Shown piece by piece: positions 24,122 through 62,060 of a stretch of 64,000 nucleotides of DNA (its first letter is position 1; each line of letters begins with the position of its first letter). This DNA is from Usitatibacter rugosus (GTDB taxonomy: Bacteria; Pseudomonadota; Gammaproteobacteria; Burkholderiales; Usitatibacteraceae). The notes below the pieces were generated by a model. The model ran no database searches and was not told the DNA's origin. It saw nothing but the letters and a program-made list of their open reading frames with translations. The stretch is from positions 1,829,419-1,893,418 of the forward strand of contig NZ_CP053069.1 of assembly GCF_013003965.1 (NCBI RefSeq). The letters are read 5' to 3'. Made by a program: the position numbers and the translations under genes.

Positions 24122-24202
24122 CGAAGCTTCTTCGCGAGAGGGAGCTGCGGCAAGGCAGCAACGGAGTTCACCAATAACGAAAGTGACGAGAGAAAGAAGA
24201 AA

Positions 24203-53960
<29,758 letters not shown>

Positions 53961-53961
<1 letters not shown>

Positions 53962-55001
53962 TGGATAGCACGCAGGTCATCCGCCGACCGCCGGTCGGCC
54001 CGATGGGCCGCATCGTGCGCATCGCGGTGATCGCGGTCACCGCCGCGCTCATCCTCGGATCGACCTTCAACGTGGTGCTGGGGAATCGCGACATCGCGGT
54101 GCTGTTCGCGCTCGCCGCGCCGCTCGGCATCTCCGCATGGGGCTTCGCACGCGCCGGCCAGCACGAGGCGGCAGTGGTGCTGCTCTCGTCGGTGCTGGTG
54201 GCCGTCGTCACGCTCACGCTCTATCTCAGCCCGCTCGGCGTGCACGACCACGCGGTCATCGCCTATGCGGGCGTGCTGCTGTTCAACGCGCTGCTGCTTT
54301 CCCGCAAGACGTTCTTCTTCATGGCGCTGGTGGCCCTGGTCTCGGCGACGGCGGTCTTCATCCTCGAGTTCCTCGGGCTCACCAACAGCGAGCTGGGCTC
54401 GCTGGTCGCGTGGCCGACGCTGATCGATTTCCTGCTGATCACCGGGCTCGTGGGCTTCATCGGGCGGACCGTGGCCGAGATCCTCTTCGGCAGCATCGGC
54501 GACGCGCAGCAGAACGCGATCAAGGATCCGGTGACGGGCCTGTCGAACCGCGAGCGCTTCATCGGGCTCGCCGTGCAGCGGCTGCGCGCCACGGACTCCG
54601 ACGAGTTCGGCGTGCTGATGGTCGCGGACATCGACAACTTCCGCCGCATGAACCACGTGGTCGGGCACTCCGCGGCGGACCGCATCCTCGCCGAGGTGGG
54701 GCGCCGCGTCACCGTGACCGTGCCGGGTGCGCTGATCGCGCGGATCGGCGACGACGAGTTCGCGATCCTCGAGACCGGTGTCGCGAACGAGGCGGCCGCC
54801 TACGACGTCGCCCAACGCTGCTCGGCGGCGATGCGCTTCGAGTTCGCCGGCGTCTCCGTCCACGCGGCACTCGGCTTTGCGATCTACCCGCGCGACGCCA
54901 ACGGCCTCGAGTCGCTGCTGATGGCCGCGGACAACTCGCTCGCCCAGGCGAAACTGCAACCGACAGGCCGCTTCGCCGGGACCTGGGAGCCGAAGTCGTA
55001 A
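53961..55001 (+). CDS. Membrane GGDEF-family protein (GDDEF variant) coupled to the giant gene
   Basis: A 346-residue protein. The N-terminal ~165 residues contain about six hydrophobic segments (IAVIAVTAALILGS, ALLLSRKTFFFMALVALVSA and others). The GGDEF domain follows: DPVTGLSNRERF (~190), VADIDNFRRMNHVVGHSAAD (~218), ARIGDDEFAIL (~262), HAALGFAIYP. The signature is GDDEF, and no RxxD inhibitory site is seen, so it could be an active or a degenerate diguanylate cyclase. Its ATG overlaps the stop of the giant gene (TGATG), so it is co-translated. A c-di-GMP link to surface adhesin control fits known biology, for example LapA-type systems (inference). Confidence 0.82.
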
Positions 55002-55011
55002 AATAGAGGAA

Positions 55012-55914
55012 ATGAGTTCCTCTTCGCGCTTCACGGGCGCGGCCCTGGTCACGGTCGCCGCCTGCGCCTTCTCCGCCAAGGCCGTCATCATCAAGCTCGC
55101 CTACCGCCACGGGGTCGACCCCGTGACGCTGCTCGCGTTACGCATGCTGATCAGCGCGCCGTTCTTCCTCGCCCTCGGCCTGTGGTCGGCCCGCGGCGAG
55201 CACGTGATGCCGCTCACCCGGCCCGATTGGCGCGCGGTGGTGCTGCTGGGGATGATGGGCTACTACCTCGCGAGCCTGTTCGACTTCATCGGCCTGCAGT
55301 ACATCACCGCGGCCCTCGAGCGGCTGGTTTTGTTCCTGTACCCCACGATGGTGCTGCTGCTGGCGGCGGTCTTCTTCAAGCGGAAGGTTACGGGGCGCGA
55401 CATCCTCGCGCTTGCCCTTTCATACGGTGGAATCGCGCTCGTCGTGGCGCACGACTTTTCATTGTCGGGATCCAACGTTGCGCTCGGTGCCTTCTGGGTA
55501 TTCCTCTCCGCGTTGTTCTACGCGGGATACCTCCTCGGAAGCGGGCGCTACGTGGAGCGTCTCGGCAGCATGAGATTCGCCTGCTATGCCGCGCTGGTTT
55601 CGTGTGTTGGCGTGGTGGGACACTTCTTCGTTACCAACGACGGAGCGCTGCTCTTCAACCAGCCGACGGCTGTCTACTGGCTGTCGCTCACGATGGCGCT
55701 GGTGTCCACCGTCATTCCCATCGTGCTGACCGCGGAGGGAATCCGCCGGATCGGGGCGAGCCATGCCGCGATGATCGGGGCGGTGGGGCCGGTCGCCACG
55801 ATCTTCCTGGGGTACTGGTTCCTGGACGAGCAGATCACCGCGATCCAGCTTGCGGGCGCTGCGCTGGTGCTGGCGGGCGTCCTTGCGATCACCCTGCAGA
55901 AGAAAAAGGGCTGA
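55012..55914 (+). CDS. EamA-family (DMT superfamily) transporter
   Basis: A 300-residue inner-membrane protein with ten hydrophobic segments in two EamA repeats; the second ends in AHAAMIGAVGPVATIFLGYW followed by FLDEQITAIQLAGAALVLAG. The DMT/EamA family exports metabolites such as amino acids; the substrate is not predictable. The ATG is 10 nt after the GGDEF stop with GAGGAA as ribosome-binding site, so it may be the last gene of that transcript, though its function need not be related. Confidence 0.88.
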   Translation: MSSSSRFTGAALVTVAACAFSAKAVIIKLAYRHGVDPVTLLALRMLISAPFFLALGLWSARGEHVMPLTRPDWRAVVLLGMMGYYLASLFDFIGLQYITAALERLVLFLYPTMVLLLAAVFFKRKVTGRDILALALSYGGIALVVAHDFSLSGSNVALGAFWVFLSALFYAGYLLGSGRYVERLGSMRFACYAALVSCVGVVGHFFVTNDGALLFNQPTAVYWLSLTMALVSTVIPIVLTAEGIRRIGASHAAMIGAVGPVATIFLGYWFLDEQITAIQLAGAALVLAGVLAITLQKKKG

Positions 55915-55933
55915 CGCCCCGTAAACCCATTCC

Positions 55934-55976
55934 GGCGAAAGGCGTTCTCCGCAGATAAACGTGGATAAACGCTGAT
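55934..55976 (+). repeat. Left terminal inverted repeat of the GxxExxY element
   Basis: Begins GGCGAAAGGCGTTCTCC and continues with two GATAAACG units; it pairs with 56347-56389 in inverted orientation with three mismatches. Confidence 0.8.
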
Positions 55977-56335
55977 GAAGAGCCAAGAAGAGAGGCAAAG
56001 ACTCAATGCGGTCACCGAGGCTGCGCTGGCGTGCGCACGGATTCCTTGAAAAGGTCTACGAGAACGCACTGGCGATAGAGCTGACAGAGAGTGGACTGGG
56101 TGTTGTCCAGCAGCCGCATGTCGAAGTTCGTTACCGGGACAAGGTCGTGGGCGACTACTGCCCCGACCTGATAGTCGACGGTGTGGTTCTAGAGGTAAAG
56201 GCAGCGGGCGGTCTCGAGGAAACTCATATTCAGCAATGCCTGAACTATCTCCGCGCCACGGACCTATGCATAGGGCTCGTTCTCAATTTCGGCCGTGCCC
56301 GTGTTCAGTACCGTCGAGTCGTCTGGGAGTTCTGA
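55975..56335 (+). pseudogene. Frameshifted GxxExxY-family gene
   Basis: The start MKSQEERQRLNAVTEAALAC reads in frame until a TGA at 56047. The family-typical remainder (GFLEKVYENALAIELTESGL, then EVRYRDKVVGDYCPDLIVDG and ending YRRVVWEF) continues in another frame. Between them the usual ExHxxLGPG segment is missing, so a small deletion both removed and frameshifted it. The motif itself, G-F-L-E-K-V-Y, is intact. GxxExxY proteins have a nuclease-like fold by family description but no settled role. A truncated product from an internal start is unlikely but not excluded. Confidence 0.75.
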
Positions 56336-56346
56336 GCCCTTTCCTT

Positions 56347-56389
56347 ATCTGCGTTTATCCCCGTTTATCTGCGGAGGACGCCTTTCGCC
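56347..56389 (-). repeat. Right terminal inverted repeat of the GxxExxY element
   Basis: The reverse complement begins GGCGAAAGGCGTCCTCC and matches the left copy except at three positions. It ends 9 nt before the TATAAT box of mdh. Confidence 0.8.
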
Positions 56390-56398
56390 TTAGTCTTT

Positions 56399-56404
56399 TA
56401 TAAT
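56399..56404 (+). promoter_or_regulatory. Likely -10 box of mdh
   Basis: A perfect TATAAT 41 nt before the mdh start codon. No good -35 is visible at the right distance; that position now falls inside the right repeat of the GxxExxY element. Confidence 0.6.
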
Positions 56405-56444
56405 TGGCGCGTCAGCGCTTTTTATCCCCTCGGAGAAAGAAACC

Positions 56445-57428
56445 ATGAAGAAGCCCATGCGCGTCGCCGTCACCGGCGCCGCAGGCCAGATCGGCTACAG
56501 CCTGCTGTTCCGCATCGCCAGCGGCGAGATGCTCGGCAAGGACCAACCCGTCATCCTGCAACTCCTCGAGATCCCCGACGAGAAGGCCCAGAAGGCGCTG
56601 AAGGGCGTGATGATGGAGCTGGACGACTGCGCCTTCCCGCTGCTGCAGTCGATGGTGGGCACGTCGGACGCGAACGTCGCGTTCAAGGACGTGGACGTCG
56701 CCCTCCTGGTCGGTGCCCGCCCGCGTGGCCCGGGCATGGAGCGGAAGGATCTGCTGGAAGCCAACGGCGCGATCTTCGTGCCGCAGGGCAAGGCGATCGG
56801 CGAGGTGGCTTCGCGCGACGTGAAGGTGCTGGTCGTGGGCAACCCCGCGAACACCAACGCGCTGATCGCGATGAAGGCCGCCAAAGGCCTGAAGCCTTCC
56901 CAGTTCACGGCGATGATGCGCCTCGACCACAACCGCGCCCTCACGCAGGTCGCGCAGAAGACCGGCAAGGCCGTGACCGACGTGAAGAAGATGTCGATCT
57001 GGGGCAACCACTCGGCCACGCAGTATCCGGATGTCTTCCATGCCGAAGTCGCGGGCAAGAATGCCGCGCAGACCATCAACGACCAGGCCTGGATCGAAGG
57101 CACGTTCATCCCGACCGTGCAGAAGCGCGGCGCGGCCATCATCGACGCGCGCGGGCTTTCGTCCGCGGCTTCGGCGGCGAACGCGGCCATCGACCACGTG
57201 CGCGACTGGGTGCTCGGCTCGTCGGAGTGGGTGTCGATGGGCGTGCCGTCGGACGGCAGCTACGGCATTCCCGAGGGCATCATCTTCGGCTATCCGTGCA
57301 CGACCGCGAACGGGCAGTACACGATCGTGAAGGGCATCGAGCACAACGACTTCGCCAAGGCGAAGATCGCGGCGACGCAGAAGGAGCTCGAGGAAGAGCG
57401 CGCGGCCATCGCGCACCTCCTGAAGTAG
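56445..57428 (+). CDS. mdh: Malate dehydrogenase
   Basis: A 327-residue cytoplasmic enzyme that interconverts malate and oxaloacetate with NAD(H) in the TCA cycle. The dinucleotide-binding motif [12 protein letters not shown] is at residues 10-21, [16 protein letters not shown] is the mobile active-site loop (Arg residues at ~92 and 98), NPANTN is at ~131-136, and [12 protein letters not shown] holds the catalytic His (~190). Length and motifs match the MDH type 2 family of betaproteobacteria. The ATG is preceded by GGAGAAAG. A strong terminator follows the stop. Confidence 0.97.
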   Translation: MKKPMRVAVTGAAGQIGYSLLFRIASGEMLGKDQPVILQLLEIPDEKAQKALKGVMMELDDCAFPLLQSMVGTSDANVAFKDVDVALLVGARPRGPGMERKDLLEANGAIFVPQGKAIGEVASRDVKVLVVGNPANTNALIAMKAAKGLKPSQFTAMMRLDHNRALTQVAQKTGKAVTDVKKMSIWGNHSATQYPDVFHAEVAGKNAAQTINDQAWIEGTFIPTVQKRGAAIIDARGLSSAASAANAAIDHVRDWVLGSSEWVSMGVPSDGSYGIPEGIIFGYPCTTANGQYTIVKGIEHNDFAKAKIAATQKELEEERAAIAHLLK

Positions 57429-57455
57429 TCCGCAGGGAAGTAATCCGCAGAAACG

Positions 57456-57486
57456 AAAGCGCCCTCCGAGGAGGGCGCTTTTTTTA
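57456..57486 (+). terminator. Rho-independent terminator after mdh
   Basis: AAAGCGCCCTC / GAGGGCGCTTT stem with loop CGAG followed by a run of T. The T-run overlaps the stop codon of the convergent minus-strand relic. Confidence 0.92.
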
Positions 57487-58044
57487 TTTCTTCGTGGCGC
57501 CCGCGAGCTTGTCCAGCAGGGCCTTGTCGGTGCGAGGGTTGCAGGCGAGGAAGAGCGGCTGCCGCTTCACGACAAGCACTTCCTTCAGGTCCTTCACGCC
57601 CGCTTTTGTGGCGACATCCTTCGCGGTGGCCGACGTCGTGATCCACAGGTCGATGTGGTCTGGATCGCTCTTCGGCGACGCGAGCCGCTTCGGGTTCTCC
57701 GCATCGGTGGCGGCCTCTCGAATGCTCGAGGCACCTTCGGCGCGCATGTACTCCACCTTCGCGTCGTTCTTCACGCTGCCGATCTTGTAGAACCGGGCAT
57801 CGCGCGCGGCGGCGAGCTTCTTGTCGAACGAAGGCAGGCCGTAGAGCGCCCACGTGTTGTCGGCGATGGGGCCATACCACTTGAATAATTTCTCGCGCGC
57901 CTCGACGCGCGCGGTCGAGAAGATGCACATGTTGGCATTGGTTTGTGCCTTCTTGTACGCCTCGTCCCACGGGAGGACGGTGATCGTCGATTCGACGCCG
58001 GTCTTCGCGAGCAGCTCGCGGACGGCAGCCGTCGCCGATCCCTT
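57484..58044 (-). pseudogene. 5'-truncated periplasmic solute-binding protein (SBP_bac_3-like)
   Basis: The minus-strand frame reads AAVRELLAKTGVESTITVLP, WDEAYKKAQTNANMCIFSTA, REKLFKWYGPIADNTWALYG and onward to LAGATKK. This is the family pattern of the second part of bacterial extracellular solute-binding proteins. The signal peptide and first lobe strands are absent: the frame runs back into a TAA at 58081-58083 with no ATG or GTG before the internal Met at 57930. It is therefore a decayed gene, or a short product from that Met that could not fold as an SBP. Confidence 0.65.
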
Positions 58045-58100
58045 GCGGCGAGGGGTGGGTCCTGATTGCCGCGTAGGAGGTTACCGACCCACCTCCAGCG

Positions 58101-58127
58101 TTTTCATAAACAGAATGTTTACGAAAA
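58101..58127. promoter_or_regulatory. Inverted repeat downstream of the sigma/anti-sigma operon
   Basis: TTTTCATAAAC / GTTTACGAAAA (10 of 11 pairs) with a 5-nt spacer; an outer GCGTTT/AAACGC pair extends it. It could be an operator or a weak terminator for the minus-strand anti-sigma gene. A separate GGTGGGTC/GACCCACC repeat lies just beyond, around 58053-58095. Confidence 0.35.
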
Positions 58128-58151
58128 GGGAAACGCCGTGTGCACAGTCCT

Positions 58152-58463
58152 TCATTCGTCTGCGGCGAGCACCGCTCCGGCGATGGCGATCGTGATGGCT
58201 GTAGCCACCACGGCGAGCGCGCTGGGCGTGAGGTAGTGCGAAGCCGAGAGGTCGAGCACGCCCTGCAGCGCTGAGGTGCCGGAGGGGGCGAAGAGCGCGG
58301 CGAGCAGGCCGCCCAATGCGGTGGAGCCGAGGATCAGGAACGCCTTCCACCACGAGGCGCGCGGCTTCGGCGGGGGCAGTGCGCCCATCACGCGGGCGGT
58401 GAAGAAATCGTCGGCCAGCGGGGCCTGGGCGTCTTCGAGGAGGAGTTGTTCCAGCGTCTTCAT
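58152..58463 (-). CDS. Small membrane protein, probable anti-sigma partner
   Basis: A 103-residue protein. The N-terminal cytoplasmic part (LEQLLLEDAQAPLADDFFTA RVM...) resembles short anti-sigma factors, and two hydrophobic segments follow (WKAFLILGSTALGGLLAALF and ALAVVATAITIAIAGAVLAA). Its ATG overlaps the sigma factor stop by 4 nt, the typical sigma/anti-sigma arrangement. No zinc-binding H-x3-C-x2-C motif is present, so it belongs to the non-ZAS type or is simply a co-regulated membrane protein. Confidence 0.6.
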   Translation of the reverse strand: MKTLEQLLLEDAQAPLADDFFTARVMGALPPPKPRASWWKAFLILGSTALGGLLAALFAPSGTSALQGVLDLSASHYLTPSALAVVATAITIAIAGAVLAADE

Positions 58464-59014
58464 GCCGCGTCCTTTCCGGCGAGCCGCGCGCGCAGCTTCG
58501 CCTTCGCTCTCAATACATGGGTCTTCACGGTGCCCAGCGGGATGCCGAGGGCCTGAGCGGCTTCCTCGTGGGAGAGGTCGCCGTAGTAGCACGCCGCGAT
58601 GGCCGCGCGTTCGCCGTCACTCAAAGTTGCCAGCGCGCGCTCGAGGTCGATGATCGAGGCGGCGTCGGGGAGGTCGGCCTGCGATTCGTCGGCCATCACG
58701 ACACTGTCGGGATCGTCCAGCAGCACCTCGCGCTTCTTGCGGGCTTCGCTTTGCCACGCGTTGAACGCGATGCGGTAGATCCACGTCGAGAAGCGCGCCT
58801 CGAAGCGGAAGTGGCGCAGGTTCTTCCACGCCAGGACGAACGTCTCCTGCGCGAGGTCGTCGGCGAGCCCGAAGTCGCCCTTGGTGAGGCGGCGAAGCAC
58901 CGTGCGCACACGCGATTGATGGCGGTTCACGAGCTGCGCGAACGCGTTGCGGTCGTCGCGCTCGAGGACGGCGAGGATCAGCTCGGCGTCCGTCGCGGAC
59001 GCAGCCGGGGGCAT
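58460..59014 (-). CDS. ECF-family RNA polymerase sigma factor
   Basis: A 184-residue sigma-70 family protein with region 2 (AFAQLVNRHQSRVRTVLRRL, then DLAQETFVLAWKNLRHF, the -10 recognition helices) and region 4 (ERAAIAACYYGDLSHEEAAQ, then LGIPLGTVKTHVLRAKAKLR, the -35 HTH). Regions 1.1 and 3 are missing, so it is an extracytoplasmic-function sigma. It is co-encoded with the small membrane protein downstream and the DUF6249-type gene upstream. The stimulus is unknown. Confidence 0.92.
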   Translation of the reverse strand: MPPAASATDAELILAVLERDDRNAFAQLVNRHQSRVRTVLRRLTKGDFGLADDLAQETFVLAWKNLRHFRFEARFSTWIYRIAFNAWQSEARKKREVLLDDPDSVVMADESQADLPDAASIIDLERALATLSDGERAAIAACYYGDLSHEEAAQALGIPLGTVKTHVLRAKAKLRARLAGKDAA

Positions 59015-59022
59015 CGAGCGGG

Positions 59023-59391
59023 CTAGCGGGGCGGGTTCGCCTTCGAGTCGCGCCGCTCGATCGCCCACGCGACGAGCAGCGCCACGCCCATCAGCCCCGG
59101 GATCAGCCCGACCGACCACGGGCCGCGCATCTCCTCGAACAGGAAGCCGAACGCGATCCCCAGGGCCACCAGCACGAGGCCCCCGCGCAGCGCCGCGGTC
59201 TGGCCCCGCGGCGGCGGGGCGACCAGCTCGGGCGGCACGGGCAGCCCCTTCTCCGCGAGGCGCATGATCGTCTCGTGCGTCATTCGCAGCTTGCGGTGCT
59301 TGAACCAGAGGATGAGGGCCACGAGGAGCACCGGCAGGCCGAAGGTCACGACCATGCCGATGATCGCGACCAGCGTCTCGTTCGCTTGCAT
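59023..59391 (-). CDS. DUF6249-like small membrane protein
   Basis: A 122-residue protein with three hydrophobic segments: IIGMVVTFGLPVLLVALILW, GGLVLVALGIAFGFLF and GLIPGLMGVALLVAWAI. A conserved cytoplasmic stretch, RKLRMTHETIMRLAEKGLPV, lies between the first and second. This matches the DUF6249-type proteins found beside ECF sigma genes. It is 8 nt upstream of the sigma start on the same strand, so it is likely in the same operon. Confidence 0.7.
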   Translation of the reverse strand: MQANETLVAIIGMVVTFGLPVLLVALILWFKHRKLRMTHETIMRLAEKGLPVPPELVAPPPRGQTAALRGGLVLVALGIAFGFLFEEMRGPWSVGLIPGLMGVALLVAWAIERRDSKANPPR

Positions 59392-59544
59392 CGAATTCTC
59401 CAGGCGCCGGGAGGGCGGCCAACGTTACCATGCCCCCTTTGATGCACCGGACGGGCCATTCGGATTTGTTACCAATTACGGAACGGGGTCCCGGCCAGCC
59501 CCGTCCGATCGTAGAATGGACACATCTTTCCCGAGGAGACCGCC

Positions 59545-59832
59545 ATGAAAACCGCCTTCGCCCTCGCCGCAACCCTGGCCCTCGCCGCCGGCTGCGCCAC
59601 CCAGGATGTCCAGGTCGCCCAGGCGACGCCCACCTGCAAGGTCGCGCCGGTCACCACCGCCAGCGCCACCGAGGCCAGCGTCAAGAAGCCGGTCTCCGAG
59701 ATCCGCCAGCGCGAGGCGCAGATGGACCTCGCATCCTCCAGCTACCGGATGCGCAACCTCGATCGCCAGGGCCTCTTCATGAACAACGTCGAAGACGCCA
59801 TCCGCGACTGCGATACCGCCATCAACCGGTAG
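59545..59832 (+). CDS. Small putative lipoprotein
   Basis: A 95-residue protein with lipoprotein signal KTAFALAATLALAAGCATQ (lipobox LAAGC). The mature part has a short helical region (EIRQREAQMDLASSSYRMRN). No known domain is recognised. A good Shine-Dalgarno (GAGGAG) precedes the ATG, and the stop is 6 nt from the convergent MFS gene. Confidence 0.7.
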   Translation: MKTAFALAATLALAAGCATQDVQVAQATPTCKVAPVTTASATEASVKKPVSEIRQREAQMDLASSSYRMRNLDRQGLFMNNVEDAIRDCDTAINR

Positions 59833-59838
59833 CGAACG

Positions 59839-61161
59839 TCAGTCGCCGGCCATCTCTTCGGCGACGCTTTCGGTGACGGCGGGCTCCTGGGGCGGCCCCG
59901 GGAGCTCGTGCATCTTCGCCAGCGGCGAGAGCCACGTCGCCAGCACCCCCAGCAGCAGCGCACCGACGCCCGCGGCGATCATCGCCGACCTGAGGCCGTA
60001 GTGGTCCGCGACCCAGCCGCCGGCGATCCCGCCCAGCGGCGCCGTGGACACCGTGAGGCAGATCATCGTCGCCGTCACGCGCCCCAGCAGGCGGTCGGGC
60101 GTCACCGCCTGGCGTAGCGTGAGGTAGTTGATGAAGAACACCATCGCCGTCAGGTCGAGCAGGAACATCCCCAGCCCGAAGACGGCCGAGGCGAGCCAGT
60201 AGGGGCCCATCGCCGCACCCATCACGAGCCAGGCGACACCCGTGCCGGTGATGCCGGTCAGCATCGTCGGGCCCATGCCGAAGCGCGCGTTCAGCCGCGC
60301 CGTGAGCGTGGCCGCGGCGAGCGAGCCGATGCCCGCCAGCATGAAGAGCGCGCCCACGTGCCCCGCGGAGAAGTTGAGCTCCCGGGCGCAGAAGAGCACC
60401 ACGATCGCGATGAAGGCGTGGCGGAAGACCTGCCAAGTGCCCAGCACCCACACGAGCGCCCGCAGCGTGCGGTTATGCCAGATCGTGCGCAGGCCCTCGA
60501 GGATTTCCTCCTTCACCGAGCTGCGCTTCACCTTCGGCGCATCGCTCTCGCGCGGCGGGATGCCGCGCAGCATCCACGCCGAGAAGAAGAACGAGAACGC
60601 GTCGAGCAGGATCGCGAACGGCGCCGTCAGCCACTGGATGAGGATGCCCGCCAGGCCGGGGCCGACCAGCTGCGCGGCCGAATCCGCGACGCCGATCTTC
60701 GCGTTCGCCTCGACGAGGTTTTCGCGCCCGACGCGCTCGGTCATGAACACCTGGTACGCGGGCCAGCCCAGCACCGTCCCGGTGCCCACGAGGAAGCCCA
60801 CGGTGTAGAGGACCGGCATCGAGAGCACGCCGAACCATGCGCACAGCGGCACCGCGAGCAGCGCCAGGCCGCGGCCGACGTCCGACGCGATGATCACCGG
60901 GAGCTTCGGCGTGCGGTCGACGATGACGCCCGCGAACAGCCCGAAGAGCGGGAAGGGCAGCGCCTCGAGGGCCGTGAGCACGCCCACCTCGAACGGGCTC
61001 GCGTCCAGCAGCAGGGCGGCCGTGAGCGGCAGCGCCAGGAAGGTGATCTGCCCGCCGAAGTGGGTGATCGTGAGCGAGCCCCAGAGCTTGCGGAAGTCCG
61101 AGGAGAGCCAGAGGCCCGTGAACCACAGGCGGGGGTGCAGCGATTTGATCAGGGAAGCCAT
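59839..61161 (-). CDS. MFS transporter (EntS/MFS_3-like exporter)
   Basis: A 440-residue inner-membrane protein with about 11-12 hydrophobic segments. LWGSLTITHFGGQITFLALP and the conserved GVIVDRTPKLPVIIASDVGR (the MFS loop 2-3 signature equivalent), then GWPAYQVFMTERVGRENLVE, match the enterobactin-exporter-like MFS_3 group. It probably exports a small molecule or siderophore; no siderophore genes are adjacent. The ATG at 61161 gives the usual short N-terminus. Confidence 0.85.
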   Translation of the reverse strand: MASLIKSLHPRLWFTGLWLSSDFRKLWGSLTITHFGGQITFLALPLTAALLLDASPFEVGVLTALEALPFPLFGLFAGVIVDRTPKLPVIIASDVGRGLALLAVPLCAWFGVLSMPVLYTVGFLVGTGTVLGWPAYQVFMTERVGRENLVEANAKIGVADSAAQLVGPGLAGILIQWLTAPFAILLDAFSFFFSAWMLRGIPPRESDAPKVKRSSVKEEILEGLRTIWHNRTLRALVWVLGTWQVFRHAFIAIVVLFCARELNFSAGHVGALFMLAGIGSLAAATLTARLNARFGMGPTMLTGITGTGVAWLVMGAAMGPYWLASAVFGLGMFLLDLTAMVFFINYLTLRQAVTPDRLLGRVTATMICLTVSTAPLGGIAGGWVADHYGLRSAMIAAGVGALLLGVLATWLSPLAKMHELPGPPQEPAVTESVAEEMAGD

Positions 61162-61428
61162 GTTCTTCTTGTCCTTCGTCCAATAGCGCGACCTGTGTCG
61201 CGAATCCAGCGCGACACTCGTGAGGCTTGTCGGGCTAGGGGGTCAACGACGGCGGAGGACGGAATTCCCGAACCACGCCGAAGCGGCCATGCGAATGCCG
61301 CCGCGCAGCGCGCTGGAGGCAATGACCGGGAGGTCGTGGGATCGCATGTTCTAAATGTCCGGATCGGGGTGGGGAATTCGTGCAGCCATTATATACTTCG
61401 CGCCACTCTCAAGTCACGGGGATACCCC
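61162..61428. other. Intergenic promoter region between the MFS and DUF47 genes
   Basis: About 267 bases between divergent genes. A 34-codon minus-strand frame (61243-61347, MRSHDLPVIASS...) lacks a Shine-Dalgarno and is probably chance. TATATA at 61390-61395 could be the -10 of the phosphate operon. Confidence 0.45.
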
Positions 61429-62055
61429 ATGTTCGGCCGGCTGCTCCCCCAGGAAGGGCGGTACTTCGAGCTCTTCAACGCCCATGCGGACCAAGTGGTG
61501 ATCGCCGCGCGCCACCTGCAGGAGCTGATGCGCGACTTCGAGAACCGCGACAAGTATGCGAAGGCCATCGACGAGGCCGAGCACGCCGCCGACCGGATCA
61601 CGCAGGAAGCCATCCGCCTGCTGCATACCACTTTCATTACCCCGCTCGACCGCGACCAGATCCACGGCCTGGTGAATACCCTCGACGACATCTGCGACCT
61701 GATGCAGGACACGGCCGAGTCGATCACGCTCTACGACATCAAGCGGATCACGCCGGAGACCGAGCGCCTGGCCGACATCGCGGTGAAGTGCTGCGAGCGC
61801 GTGAAGGACGTGGTGAACCTGATCGGCAAGCCCGAGCAGTCGGAAGCGCTGCTGAAGACCTGCGAGGAGATCGACCGGCTGGAAAGCGACGCCGACCGCG
61901 TGATGCGCTCGGCGCTCTCGCGCCTCTTCCGCGAGGAGCAGGACGCGCGCGAGATCATCAAGATGAAGGCGATCTACGAGCTGCTGGAGGAGATCACCGA
62001 CCGCTGCATGGACCTCGCGAACCTGGCCGAGGGCATCGTCCTCGAGAATTCCTGA
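61429..62055 (+). CDS. DUF47 (PhoU-like) phosphate-transport accessory protein
   Basis: A 208-residue helical protein with PhoU-like repeats: HAADRITQEAIRLLHTTFIT, LDRDQIHGLVNTLDDICDLM and EEIDRLESDADRVMRSALSR. It carries the acidic E/DxxxD metal-cluster motifs of the DUF47 family. DUF47 genes lie directly before Pit-type transporters and modulate phosphate uptake. The PiT gene starts 5 nt after this stop, so the pair is an operon. Confidence 0.92.
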   Translation: MFGRLLPQEGRYFELFNAHADQVVIAARHLQELMRDFENRDKYAKAIDEAEHAADRITQEAIRLLHTTFITPLDRDQIHGLVNTLDDICDLMQDTAESITLYDIKRITPETERLADIAVKCCERVKDVVNLIGKPEQSEALLKTCEEIDRLESDADRVMRSALSRLFREEQDAREIIKMKAIYELLEEITDRCMDLANLAEGIVLENS

Positions 62056-62060
62056 CCGCC

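Larger units (their letters stand above)
55934..56389. mobile_element. Inverted-repeat element carrying a GxxExxY gene
   Basis: About 456 bp bounded by near-identical 43-bp terminal inverted repeats (55934-55976 and 56347-56389; 40 of 43 positions match) that contain GGCGAAAGGCGT, CTCCGCAGATAAACG and GGATAAACGC. The interior consists of a broken GxxExxY gene whose start codon lies inside the left repeat. No transposase is encoded, so it would have to be mobilised in trans. Its right end abuts the mdh -10 box. Confidence 0.7.

Noticed and set aside
24107-24202. Upstream GTG as start of the barrel protein
   Set aside because: It lies within a terminator hairpin, lacks a Shine-Dalgarno, and would place 32 charged residues before the signal peptide.
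61243-61347. A 34-codon minus-strand frame in the MFS/DUF47 spacer
   Set aside because: No ribosome-binding site and no distinctive composition.
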